Assembly: GCA_947073765.1 (NCBI GenBank)
Contig: CAMTMZ010000031.1
Span: 1 to 32,680 of the forward strand
Length of the DNA stretch: 32,680 nucleotides
Direction of reading: 5' to 3'
Source of the DNA: an uncultured Bacillota bacterium
Lineage (GTDB): Bacteria > Bacillota > Clostridia > Oscillospirales > Oscillospiraceae
A program made the translations under genes and the position numbers. Position 1 is the first letter of the stretch. The number at the start of each line of letters is the position of its first letter. Shown here piece by piece: positions 25,402 to 32,680 of this stretch. Under the pieces are notes generated by a model. The model did not search any database. It worked only from the letters and a program-made list of their open reading frames with translations, and was not told where the DNA came from.

Positions 25402-26373
25402 ATGTTCACAAAAGAGGAATTACTCAGCTATTACACAACAATGGTCCAAATCCGTCAGTTCGATTTGGAGGCGAAGCGCGCACGTGAGGCCGGCGAAATT
25501 TTGGGCAATGTACACGTTTATGTAGGGGAAGAGGCCATTGCCACAGGCGTGTGTGCCTGTCTCAACACAACGGACTATATTGAGAGCACCCACCGCGGGC
25601 ATGGGCATACCATCGCAAAAGGGGCGCAGCTTAAGCCGATGATGGCGGAACTGTATGGAAAGGCAACCGGGTCATGTCATGGAAAGGGGGGATCTCAGCA
25701 TATCGCTGATTTTAAGGTGGGTATGCTGGGGGCAAACGGCATTGTAGGAGGAGGCTTTGGACTGGCTGTCGGTGCGGCTCTGGCAGCGCGCTATCAAAAG
25801 ACCGGGGCGATTTCCGTTGTGTTTTTTGGAGACGGCGCCTCTAATCGCGGCACGTTCCATGAGGCGGCCAATATGGCCGCCGCGTGGCGGCTGCCAGTGA
25901 TTTTTGTATGTGAGAACAATGGAATCGCCTGTTCCACACCGCACAGCACAGGCGGACAGCAGGCGGTGGTGGATCTGTCGAAGCGGGCCCTGGGCTATGG
26001 GATGGAGAGTTATGTAGTGGATGGAAATGATTTCTTCTCTGTGTATGGCGCCATGAAGCGTTTGGTCAAGCGGGCCAGAGGGGGAGAAGGAAACTGCTGC
26101 GGCTTTCTGGAATGTCAAACTCACCGACCTTTTGGACATATCGTAGGGGATGTTCAGCGCTACCGTGATCCCACACAGGCCAAGGCCCAGTGGGAGGCAG
26201 ACGACTGCATCAAAAATTTTGAGCGCCGCTGTATTACGGCAGGCTGGCTGGAGCCCCAGGACTTTGAGGCCGTACAGCGTGCGGTAAGCGAGACGATTGA
26301 GCAGGCCAGACAATTCGCCATTGACAGCCCCTATCCGGATAAGTCGCAGTTGTTTACGGATCTGTATGATTGA
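25402..26373 (+). CDS. 2-oxoacid/acetoin-type dehydrogenase E1 alpha, first copy
   Basis: A 323-residue thiamine-diphosphate enzyme subunit of the PDH/acetoin dehydrogenase alpha family. The ThDP/Mg motif starts with GDGASNRG (Gly143-Asp144-Gly145) and ends with ENN (171-173), both canonical. STHRGHGHTIAKG and GKGGSQHIAD are typical of the acetoin dehydrogenase-like group. It forms an alpha2-beta2 E1 with the next gene. Its specificity region after the ENN motif (GIACSTPHSTGGQQAVV) differs from the second alpha copy, suggesting another substrate. Ribosome binding site GGGGGAG. It is the first enzyme gene after the transporter. Confidence 0.9.
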   Translation: MFTKEELLSYYTTMVQIRQFDLEAKRAREAGEILGNVHVYVGEEAIATGVCACLNTTDYIESTHRGHGHTIAKGAQLKPMMAELYGKATGSCHGKGGSQHIADFKVGMLGANGIVGGGFGLAVGAALAARYQKTGAISVVFFGDGASNRGTFHEAANMAAAWRLPVIFVCENNGIACSTPHSTGGQQAVVDLSKRALGYGMESYVVDGNDFFSVYGAMKRLVKRARGGEGNCCGFLECQTHRPFGHIVGDVQRYRDPTQAKAQWEADDCIKNFERRCITAGWLEPQDFEAVQRAVSETIEQARQFAIDSPYPDKSQLFTDLYD

Positions 26374-26390
26374 TTAGGGTGGAGTATGTA

Positions 26391-27368
26391 ATGAGTATCA
26401 AAACATATAAAGAAGCAACCTGGGAAGCTATGAAGGAAGAGATGCTTCGTGACCCGTCTGTCTATGCGATGGCAGAGGATATCATTGGGAACGGTGGTTC
26501 GATGGGGCACTACATAGGTTTGGGACAAGCTGTAGGTGATGAAAACCGTGTTTTGGATGCGCCAATCTCGGAAACAGCGATTGTTGCCAGCGCGGTAGGC
26601 GCAGCTTTGGCGGGGATGCGCCCCGTAATTGATATGCGCTTTTCCAACTGCCTGCCGGTATGCATGGACGAATTGACAAATCAAGCGGCAAAATCCCGCT
26701 ACATGTTTGGCGGTCAGGGAAAAGTGCATATGGTGGTCCGCTGTCCAGACGGCATTATGAAGATGCAGGGTGCCCATCACACAGACTGTCTTGAAGCGTG
26801 GTTTGCGCACGTACCGGGACTCCAAGTTGTAATTCCCTCCAGTCCGGCGGAAGGTAAGGGCCTTTTAAAAAGTGCGATCCGAAATGACAACCCCGTTATC
26901 TTTTTTGAGCATAAAACGCTGTTCAAAATGGAGGGTGAGGTCCCGGAGGAGGAGTACACCATTCCCATTGGAAAGGCGAGGGTGGCCAGGGACGGAAAGG
27001 ATGTCAGTATCATTGTATACGGCGTTATGGTCAGCCGTGCGCTGGAGGCCGCCAAAGTGCTTGAACAGGAAGGGGTCAGTGCCGAAGTTATTGATCTGCG
27101 CACAGTTTCGCCTTGGGACAAAGAGACTGTGCTCGCTTCCGTAAGAAAGACAGGACGTGTTGTTGTAGCACATGAAGCGGTACGCCAGTGCGGTTTTGGT
27201 GCCGAGCTCTCTGCGACGATTGGGGAGGAAGCATTTGCCAGCTTAAAAACGCCTGTCGTCCGGATCGGGGCGCCCTTTGTTCCAATTCCGATGTCCCCCC
27301 ATCTGGAGGACATGTGCCGGACACTGCCAAAAGATATCATATCGGCGGTGAAAAGGGTTCTGAGCTGA
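26391..27368 (+). CDS. 2-oxoacid/acetoin-type dehydrogenase E1 beta, first copy
   Basis: A 325-residue transketolase-like beta subunit, partner of the preceding alpha chain. Typical are APISETAIVASAVGAALAG, RYMFGGQ and LEAWFAHVPGLQVV. At the active site the usual AQHSQ reads AHHTD (residues 128-132): the central His130 is kept but its neighbours are changed, unlike the second beta copy. The ATG at 26391 follows GGGTGGAG with normal spacing and gives the family-typical N-terminus; a frame-matched ATG at 26370 lacks such a site. C-terminal domain with VVAHEAVRQCGFGAEL is normal. Confidence 0.9.
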   Translation: MSIKTYKEATWEAMKEEMLRDPSVYAMAEDIIGNGGSMGHYIGLGQAVGDENRVLDAPISETAIVASAVGAALAGMRPVIDMRFSNCLPVCMDELTNQAAKSRYMFGGQGKVHMVVRCPDGIMKMQGAHHTDCLEAWFAHVPGLQVVIPSSPAEGKGLLKSAIRNDNPVIFFEHKTLFKMEGEVPEEEYTIPIGKARVARDGKDVSIIVYGVMVSRALEAAKVLEQEGVSAEVIDLRTVSPWDKETVLASVRKTGRVVVAHEAVRQCGFGAELSATIGEEAFASLKTPVVRIGAPFVPIPMSPHLEDMCRTLPKDIISAVKRVLS

Positions 27369-27399
27369 GAATAAGGATTGGATGATTAGGAGAAGTAGT

Positions 27400-28365
27400 A
27401 TGGAAAAAATAGTTTACTCTAAGGAGCAGGCAAGAGAATTATATGAAAAAATGGCCACCATACGCTATTTTGAAGCGTGTATCAAGCACGATTCTTTAGC
27501 GGGAGAAATTCCAGGCTTTGTTCATCTTTACATAGGAGAGGAGGCCATTGCAACAGGGGTGTGCGCGGCGCTGCGTCAGGACGATATGATTGAGTCTACC
27601 CACCGCGGGCATGGTCACTGCATCGCCAAGGGGGCGGATGTCAATCGGATGATGGCGGAGATCTATGGCAAAGAAACAGGGCTGTGCCAGGGCCGGGGAG
27701 GCTCGATGCACATTGCTGATTTTTCCATCGGCATGCTGGGCGCGAACGGCGTTGTAGGGGGCGGATACAATTTGGCGGCGGGTGCGGCGCTGGCAAATAA
27801 AGCCGTGCTGAAAAATGATAAGGTTTCCGTTGTGTTCTTTGGAGACGGCGCTTCCAACCGCGGCACATTTCATGAGGCTATGAATGTGGCCTCCGCCTGG
27901 AAACTGCCCGTCATTTTCGTCAATGAGATGAACTGCTGGGCCTCCACAACGCCTTATCGTGCCACATGTAATGTGGAGAATATCTCTGATCGGGCAAAAG
28001 GTTATCATATCCCTGGCGTTATTGTAGACGGGCAGGACGTCTTTGCTGTGTACGAGGCCGCAAAAGCGGCTGTGGAGCGGGCAAGGAGTGGAGAAGGGCC
28101 AACCCTGATTGAGGCTAAAACCTACCGGATTGAAGGGCATTTTGTAGGCGATCCCGAGCTGTACCGGAAAAAAGAAGAGACCCTAAAAATATTTCAGGAC
28201 ACGGATCCACTCAGGATATTTCGGCAGAAAAAAATTTTACCGGACGCGGAGTGTAATGAAATAGAGGCCAGATGTGAGGAAGCCATACGCAAGGCCAAAG
28301 AATACGCGCTCTCCTGTTCTTATCCTGACGCGGAAAGCTTTATGAAATACGTCTATGTGGACTGA
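27400..28365 (+). CDS. 2-oxoacid/acetoin-type dehydrogenase E1 alpha, second copy
   Basis: A 321-residue E1 alpha chain clearly paralogous to the one at 25402, with long identical stretches (VVFFGDGASNRGTFHEA). The ThDP motif begins at Gly148-Asp-Gly150, but the end of the motif is EMN (176-178) instead of ENN, so the first Asn is Met. The last Asn is kept. The following region CWASTTPYRATCNVENISDR resembles acetoin dehydrogenase-type alpha chains. Start at 27400 is chosen for TAGGAG seven bases upstream. The gene follows the first beta chain after 31 bp and precedes the second by 15 bp. Confidence 0.9.
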   Translation: MEKIVYSKEQARELYEKMATIRYFEACIKHDSLAGEIPGFVHLYIGEEAIATGVCAALRQDDMIESTHRGHGHCIAKGADVNRMMAEIYGKETGLCQGRGGSMHIADFSIGMLGANGVVGGGYNLAAGAALANKAVLKNDKVSVVFFGDGASNRGTFHEAMNVASAWKLPVIFVNEMNCWASTTPYRATCNVENISDRAKGYHIPGVIVDGQDVFAVYEAAKAAVERARSGEGPTLIEAKTYRIEGHFVGDPELYRKKEETLKIFQDTDPLRIFRQKKILPDAECNEIEARCEEAIRKAKEYALSCSYPDAESFMKYVYVD

Positions 28366-28380
28366 GAGGGGGTAAAAGAT

Positions 28381-29355
28381 ATGCGTACATTGACTTTTGC
28401 ACAGGCGACCTGTGAGGCAATGGCTGAAACCATGGAAAAAGACCCCAAAATCTTTGTTATGGGTGAGGACCTTGCCCGTCAAGGCGGAATTTTTGGTCAA
28501 TTTAAAGGCCTGCCGGAGCGATTTCCCGGGCGTATCATTGACACGCCAATTTCCGAAACCTTTATTATTGGCGGTGGGGTTGGCGCGGCTCTGGCCGGGG
28601 CACGGCCTGTTGTCGACATGCACTTCGCGGATTTTATTGGTGTGCCCATGGATGAGATTTTTAATCAAATGGCTAAGGCACGCTACATGTTCGGCGGGCA
28701 GGCCAGAGTTCCACTGGTTTTGCGCGCGCCAGATGGCATGACCTTTCAGGGAGCCGCGCAGCATTCCCAGTGTGTAGAGGCGTGGTTCTGCCATATTCCG
28801 GGGATTCAGGTCGTCGCGCCGTCTAATCCGTACGACGCAAAGATGGTGCTGAAAGCGGCGATCGAAAGTGATGATCCGGTGCTTTATTTTGAAAACAAGA
28901 TTCTCTATAAAGAAAAAGGTGAACTGCCTGAGTTGGGCAGCGAGGAACCTTATCAGATTGGGAAGGCAAAGCTGATTCGCTCTGGCACGGATGTTACCAT
29001 TGTATCCTATTCAATCGGAATGAAGAATGCGGTTGGAGCCGCCGCGATATTGGAGAAGGATGGAATTGACGCGGAAGTAATCGACCTGATTTCTCTCTCG
29101 CCATGGGATAAGCAAGCGGTTTTAGATTCTGTAAAAAAGACCCACCGCCTCTGCATTGTGCATGAGGCGGTAAAGCAGGGTGGCTTTGGCGCAGAAATTG
29201 CGGCGACGGTTGCGGAAGAAGCCATTGAATATCTGGACGCCCCCATTCTTCGTTACGGAGCGCCGTTTTGCCCAATTCCCTTTGCGCCTACTTTAGAGAA
29301 AAAAGTTCGGGTGTACACGGAGGATCTGATAAGAGGAATTAAAAGCATATTTTGA
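28381..29355 (+). CDS. 2-oxoacid/acetoin-type dehydrogenase E1 beta, second copy
   Basis: A 324-residue beta chain forming the second E1 with the preceding gene. The active-site segment reads AAQHSQ (around His128), the canonical form, in contrast to the first copy. It also has DTPISETFIIGGGVGAALAG, the metal/cofactor region, and the C-terminal CIVHEAVKQGGFGAEIAATV. Ribosome binding site GAGGGGG precedes the ATG. A 20-bp gap leads to the E2 gene. Conservation of the usual residues suggests this pair keeps the ancestral reaction while the first pair is specialised. Confidence 0.91.
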   Translation: MRTLTFAQATCEAMAETMEKDPKIFVMGEDLARQGGIFGQFKGLPERFPGRIIDTPISETFIIGGGVGAALAGARPVVDMHFADFIGVPMDEIFNQMAKARYMFGGQARVPLVLRAPDGMTFQGAAQHSQCVEAWFCHIPGIQVVAPSNPYDAKMVLKAAIESDDPVLYFENKILYKEKGELPELGSEEPYQIGKAKLIRSGTDVTIVSYSIGMKNAVGAAAILEKDGIDAEVIDLISLSPWDKQAVLDSVKKTHRLCIVHEAVKQGGFGAEIAATVAEEAIEYLDAPILRYGAPFCPIPFAPTLEKKVRVYTEDLIRGIKSIF

Positions 29356-29375
29356 GATAAGCGTGGGAGATAAAA

Positions 29376-30716
29376 ATGGCAGTAAAAGTATTGATGCCCA
29401 AAATGGGGCTTACAATGACCGAAGGCACCATTGGAGAATGGAAAAAGAAAGAGGGCGATCAGGTAAAAAAGGGAGACCTTCTTTTTACCGTGGAGACAGA
29501 CAAGCTGGTCAACGAAATAGCGGCGGATGCGGATGGAATTCTTCTAAAAATACTTTGCCAGGAGGGTGAAACCGCCCCCTGCAAAGAAACTGTGGCTTGG
29601 ATTGGCCAGGCAGGTGAGCGCATTGAGGAGGCGGGCGGTGAAATGCGGGCGCCAGAGGAGCGGACTGAAGCTGGAAGCAGATCAGCGGCAGGCAGTCGGC
29701 CGCAGAGGGGTAAAAGTGAGTATATCCCCGCAACCCCATTGGCCAAGAAGCTTTCAAAAGAAAAAGGAATTGATCTGACTTTGATTCCGGTAGAAGGTCT
29801 CAGGGGGGTTGTCTGTGCGAAAGATGTAAAAGAGGCGGCGGACAGCCGGCAGATTAAGCTTTCGCCTATGGCTGCGAAACTGGCAAAAGAACTGGGGGTG
29901 GATCCTGCGTCGTTTGCCAGCATAAACCGAATTATGAAAGCGGATATTCTGGAGGCCGCTGGCCAACCCATCTCTGAGCGTTGTATGTCGGAGAAAAAAG
30001 CTTCTCCAGCGGAGTGTGTATCGGCCCAGGAAGATACCGCAGTGAAGGTCACCGCACTTCGCCGCAGTATTGCCCGCAATATGTTGGCAAGCTGGAGCAC
30101 CTCCCCGCGTGTTACCTATACGCATCCGGTGGACGCCACGGAACTGAAAGCCATGCGTGCATGCCTAAAAGAGGATATGGCAAAACAAGGGCTTAAACTG
30201 ACCTATAACCACATTATTATGCTGGCTACAGCCAAGGCTTTAACGGAATACCCCGATATCAACGCCAGCTTTCAAAATGATATGCTCACCCGCCACCGCC
30301 ACGTGAATTTGGGATTGGCCGTGGCCAAAGGAGACGGTCTGCTTGTACCTAATGTGAAAGCCTGTGAGCAGAAAACTCTACGCGAGATTGCGGCGGAAAC
30401 AGAACGGTTAATTGAAGAGACCCGATCCGGGCGGCTGCAGGGAGAGGATATGCGCGGCGGAACATTTACAATTTCATCCCTGGGCCCTTATGGGATTACA
30501 AGCTTTTCTCCCATCATTAACCAGCCAGAGCTGGCAATTCTTGGCGTTTGTAACATGGTGGACACGCCCATTGTGCGGAATGGGGAAATTGTTGTCCGCT
30601 GTATGATGAATCTAAGCTTAACAGCGGATCACAGAGTGGTTGATGGCGTTATGGCCGCCCAATTTTTGGCACGGGTGGTAGATTTGCTTGAAAACCCCTA
30701 TAAGCTTCTTGCTTAA
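29376..30716 (+). CDS. Dihydrolipoamide acyltransferase E2 with two putative subunit-binding domains
   Basis: A 446-residue E2 core protein. Order of domains: lipoyl domain (1-80, lipoylated Lys43 in VETDKLVN), charged/Ser-rich linker, a first peripheral subunit-binding domain (about 117-152, PATPLAKKLSKEKGIDL), a second one (about 160-193, LSPMAAKLAKELGVDP then NRIMKADIL), and the catalytic domain ending with His419 and Asp423 in DHRVVDG. The acyl group goes to CoA here. Most bacterial E2 chains carry a single binding domain. Both copies lack the usual GTGPGGRI loop in part, so one may be degenerate. It is the only E2 in view and must serve both E1 pairs. Confidence 0.9.
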   Translation: MAVKVLMPKMGLTMTEGTIGEWKKKEGDQVKKGDLLFTVETDKLVNEIAADADGILLKILCQEGETAPCKETVAWIGQAGERIEEAGGEMRAPEERTEAGSRSAAGSRPQRGKSEYIPATPLAKKLSKEKGIDLTLIPVEGLRGVVCAKDVKEAADSRQIKLSPMAAKLAKELGVDPASFASINRIMKADILEAAGQPISERCMSEKKASPAECVSAQEDTAVKVTALRRSIARNMLASWSTSPRVTYTHPVDATELKAMRACLKEDMAKQGLKLTYNHIIMLATAKALTEYPDINASFQNDMLTRHRHVNLGLAVAKGDGLLVPNVKACEQKTLREIAAETERLIEETRSGRLQGEDMRGGTFTISSLGPYGITSFSPIINQPELAILGVCNMVDTPIVRNGEIVVRCMMNLSLTADHRVVDGVMAAQFLARVVDLLENPYKLLA

Positions 30717-30732
30717 TAGAAAAGGAGATAAT

Positions 30733-32457
30733 ATGGCGGTAGAAGTATTAATGCCAAAAATGGGACTCACCATGACAGAAGGTATTGTTGGAGAATGGAA
30801 AAAGAAGGAGGGTGAGTCAGTAAAAAAAGGAGAAGTTCTCTTTACGGTTGAAACAGATAAGCTGGTCAACGATGTGGAAGCGGATGTGGACGGCGTGTTG
30901 TTGAAGATTCTCTGCCAAGCTGGTGAAACAGCAGAATGTAAAAAGACGATCGCCTGGATTGGACAAGCTGGGGAGACGGTGGATAAAGCTGCTCCACCGC
31001 TGGTAAAAAAGTCTGAAGGTTCTAAGCGCAGCATTGAGAAAAATGCGGAACAGAACCACGTAATTGTGGTTGGAGGCGGTCCGGGAGGTTATGTAGCGGC
31101 AATTCGTGCCGCGCAGCTGGGGGCACAGGTCACGCTGATTGAGAAGGAATATTTGGGCGGAACCTGTCTGAACATTGGGTGCATCCCAACCAAATGCCTG
31201 CTGCACAGCGCGGAACTGCTCTCTGAGCTCCAGACACGAGGGGCACAAATTGGTGTAGCCGCAGAGAAGGTTCAGCTGGATTTTCCGCAGCTTATGGCAC
31301 ATAAAAATGAAGTGTCTCAAAAACTGTCTGTCGGTATTGCCGCTCTTCTCCAGGCAAATAAGGTGCGAAAAATTGACGCATCCGCGGCCTTTACTGCGCC
31401 AAAGGTTTTGGAATTGACAATGGCTGATGGACAAAAGAGCACTATCACCGCAGAACATATCATTTTGGCTGTGGGTTCGATAAACGTGCGGCTGCCGGTT
31501 CCCGGTGCGGAGAATAATCCTAATTGTATAGATTCAACTGGAGCCCTGTCGCTGGAACGGGTGCCCAATTCGATGGTTGTGATTGGCGGCGGTGTCATTG
31601 GCCTGGAATTGGCCTGCGCCTACGCCTCGTTTGGTACAAAAGTGACAGTGATTGAGGCAACGGACCATATACTTCCGATGCTGGATTCGGACTTAACTGC
31701 GGTTGGAGCAGCGCATATGGAAAAGATGGGGATTCAATTTCATTTAGAGTGCAGCGTCCAGCGCATCGAAAGTGACACAAGCGGAACGGAAAAAGTGATA
31801 TGCCAGAGCCGACATGGAGAACAGCTTTCGTTTGAAGCCGAAAAAGTGCTGATTGCCATCGGACGCAGGGCCAATACCACAGATTTGAATTTGGAGGCTG
31901 GCGGAATTTCCAATGATCGAGGGCGTATTTTGGTCAATGACCGCATGCAGACTAATGTGGCCGGCGTTTATGCGGTTGGCGACTGCGTGAAGGGCTATGC
32001 CCAGCTTGCCCACACGGCCTCAGCAATGGGAGAGGTGGCTGCGGAAAATATCTGCGGTGAAGACAGCCGCTATAAAGAATTGACAAACCCAACCTGTGTA
32101 TACATAGAGCCAGAGGCGGCGTCTGTGGGTATGACAGAGCAGAGAGCTGCGGCCGAGGGAATTAATTATGAGGTTGGAATATTTCCGCTGCGGGCCAACG
32201 GAAAAGCACTTCTTCTAAATGGAGGAGAGGGGCTGGTGAAAATCATTGCCGACAAAAAGCATGGTGAGGTTCTGGGCATGCATATTATTGGGCCGCGGGC
32301 GACAGACCTGATTGCGGAGGGTGCGCTGGCAATCCGCTTGGAGGCCACTGTAGACGAGTTGATAAGTACAATCCATTCTCACCCCACAATTTCCGAATCA
32401 GTGCGCGAAGCGGCTATGAATGTAGAAAAACGTGCCATTCATACCCGGAATAATTAA
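30733..32457 (+). CDS. Dihydrolipoamide dehydrogenase E3 with N-terminal lipoyl domain
   Basis: A 574-residue fusion. Residues 1-80 are a lipoyl domain with Lys43 in VETDKLVN, about 80 percent identical to that of the E2 upstream (64 of 80 positions by my count). After a linker, the flavoprotein begins with IVVGGGPGGYVAAIRAAQLG, the redox disulfide Cys145-Cys150 (GGTCLNIGC), the NAD-binding GGGVIGLELA, and the C-terminal HSHPTISE with the catalytic His-Glu pair. Such lipoyl-E3 fusions are known in clostridial acetoin dehydrogenase AcoL and other Gram-positive E3s. The ATG at 30733 follows AAGGAG. It is the last gene of the operon. Confidence 0.93.
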   Translation: MAVEVLMPKMGLTMTEGIVGEWKKKEGESVKKGEVLFTVETDKLVNDVEADVDGVLLKILCQAGETAECKKTIAWIGQAGETVDKAAPPLVKKSEGSKRSIEKNAEQNHVIVVGGGPGGYVAAIRAAQLGAQVTLIEKEYLGGTCLNIGCIPTKCLLHSAELLSELQTRGAQIGVAAEKVQLDFPQLMAHKNEVSQKLSVGIAALLQANKVRKIDASAAFTAPKVLELTMADGQKSTITAEHIILAVGSINVRLPVPGAENNPNCIDSTGALSLERVPNSMVVIGGGVIGLELACAYASFGTKVTVIEATDHILPMLDSDLTAVGAAHMEKMGIQFHLECSVQRIESDTSGTEKVICQSRHGEQLSFEAEKVLIAIGRRANTTDLNLEAGGISNDRGRILVNDRMQTNVAGVYAVGDCVKGYAQLAHTASAMGEVAAENICGEDSRYKELTNPTCVYIEPEAASVGMTEQRAAAEGINYEVGIFPLRANGKALLLNGGEGLVKIIADKKHGEVLGMHIIGPRATDLIAEGALAIRLEATVDELISTIHSHPTISESVREAAMNVEKRAIHTRNN

Positions 32458-32466
32458 CTTTGCATG

Positions 32467-32522
32467 AACTCTAACTAAGAGTTTTGCAGGTAACAGAGGT
32501 GCTGCCGCAGCGGCACCTCTGT
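32467..32522 (+). terminator. Double terminator of the catabolic operon
   Basis: A small stem AACTCT/AGAGTT (32467-32483) followed by TT is followed by a strong 13-bp stem, ACAGAGGTGCTGC (32493-32505) with GCGGCACCTCTGT (32510-32522), one wobble pair and a 4-nt loop. The T run after the large stem is short (CATTTAT). Confidence 0.75.
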
Positions 32523-32572
32523 CATTTATAATTCTGTCTGGAGGTTTGTCTGCGTATGTGCGCATAACAAAA

Positions 32573-32601
32573 CAGGACCACCCGTAAAACGGGTGGTCCT
32601 G
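32573..32601 (-). terminator. Terminator of the glutamate dehydrogenase gene
   Basis: CAGGACCACCCG (32573-32584) and CGGGTGGTCCTG (32590-32601) form a perfect 12-bp stem with a 5-nt loop. On the minus strand it is followed by TTTTGTTAT, and it lies 16 bases beyond the gdhA stop codon. Confidence 0.88.
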
Positions 32602-32617
32602 ACTTGACCGGAAGAAA

Positions 32618-32680
32618 TTAGAAGATACCCTGTGCCATCATGGCGTCAGCGACCTTCTGGAAGCCAACGATGTTGGCGCC
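32618..32680 (-). CDS. gdhA: Glutamate dehydrogenase, C-terminal 20 residues
   Basis: The last 20 codons on the minus strand read GANIVGFQKVADAMMAQGIF and then TAA. This matches the conserved end of hexameric NAD(P)-glutamate dehydrogenases (GANIAGFxKVADAMxAQG). The rest of the gene lies beyond the window. It converges on the catabolic operon and has its own terminator. The cofactor type cannot be decided from this piece. Confidence 0.8.
   Translation of the reverse strand, partial: GANIVGFQKVADAMMAQGIF

Noticed and set aside
25402-32457. Naming the dehydrogenase genes acoA, acoB, acoC and acoL
   Set aside because: The lipoyl-E3 fusion and alpha-chain motifs resemble acetoin dehydrogenase, but two E1 pairs, the TRAP importer and altered active-site residues leave the substrate open.
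1-32680. CRISPR arrays, tRNA or rRNA genes
   Set aside because: No regularly spaced repeats of the right size and no cloverleaf or rRNA signature was noticed by eye; a covariance-model scan was not possible.

Overview
The window is mostly GC-rich DNA with tightly packed genes of a Gram-positive anaerobe. The FabK-type enoyl reductase, the MarR/FabT-like lipid regulator, Shine-Dalgarno starts, TTGACA/TATAAT promoters and an anaerobic-looking 2-oxoacid dehydrogenase cluster all fit a gut Clostridia member. An Oscillospiraceae-type genome (Flavonifractor/Intestinimonas/Oscillibacter group) is my best guess, and it is an inference, not a match. No rRNA, tRNA or CRISPR array was recognised.

Layout. 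(1) 1-1650: the right part of an integrated mobilizable element. It holds the C-terminal end of a Mob/Pre-type mobilization protein, an AT-rich orphan gene for a membrane-anchored protein, terminators, and two pairs of direct repeats with 11-bp spacing that look like integrase arm sites. (2) 2100-11940: a complete type II fatty-acid synthesis operon in the order acpP-accB-accC-accD-accA-fabH-fabK-fabD-fabG-fabF-fabZ, followed by a FabT-like MarR repressor with its own promoter inside the end of fabZ. A strong promoter and a 10-bp inverted repeat precede acpP. (3) 11972-19900, minus strand: an SUV3-like RNA helicase with a C-terminal zinc finger, an 883-residue protein with flagellin-like ends around an insert of about 650 residues, cutC, and a dCache chemoreceptor. 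The flagellin-like gene is preceded by a sequence close to the sigma-28 (FliA/SigD) consensus.

(4) 19972-32522: a GntR/FCD regulator divergent from a ten-gene catabolic operon. The operon encodes an SDR dehydrogenase, a TRAP transporter (DctP, DctQ, DctM) with an HD-domain protein inserted, two complete but different E1 alpha/beta pairs, one E2 with two putative subunit-binding domains, and an E3 that carries its own lipoyl domain. The divergent promoters each carry a TTGTATACAA-like site, so GntR probably controls itself and the operon. The likely logic is import of an organic acid or related small molecule, oxidation of a hydroxyl group by the SDR, then oxidative cleavage or decarboxylation to acyl-CoA on a shared E2/E3 core fed by two E1 enzymes. 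The substrate is unknown. Acetoin-dehydrogenase-like systems are the closest known type, but the TRAP importer and doubled E1 do not fit the standard aco operon. (5) The right edge carries the last 20 codons of a glutamate dehydrogenase on the minus strand.

The most promising leads are the catabolic operon with its doubled E1 and the giant flagellin-like protein with its sigma-28-like promoter.
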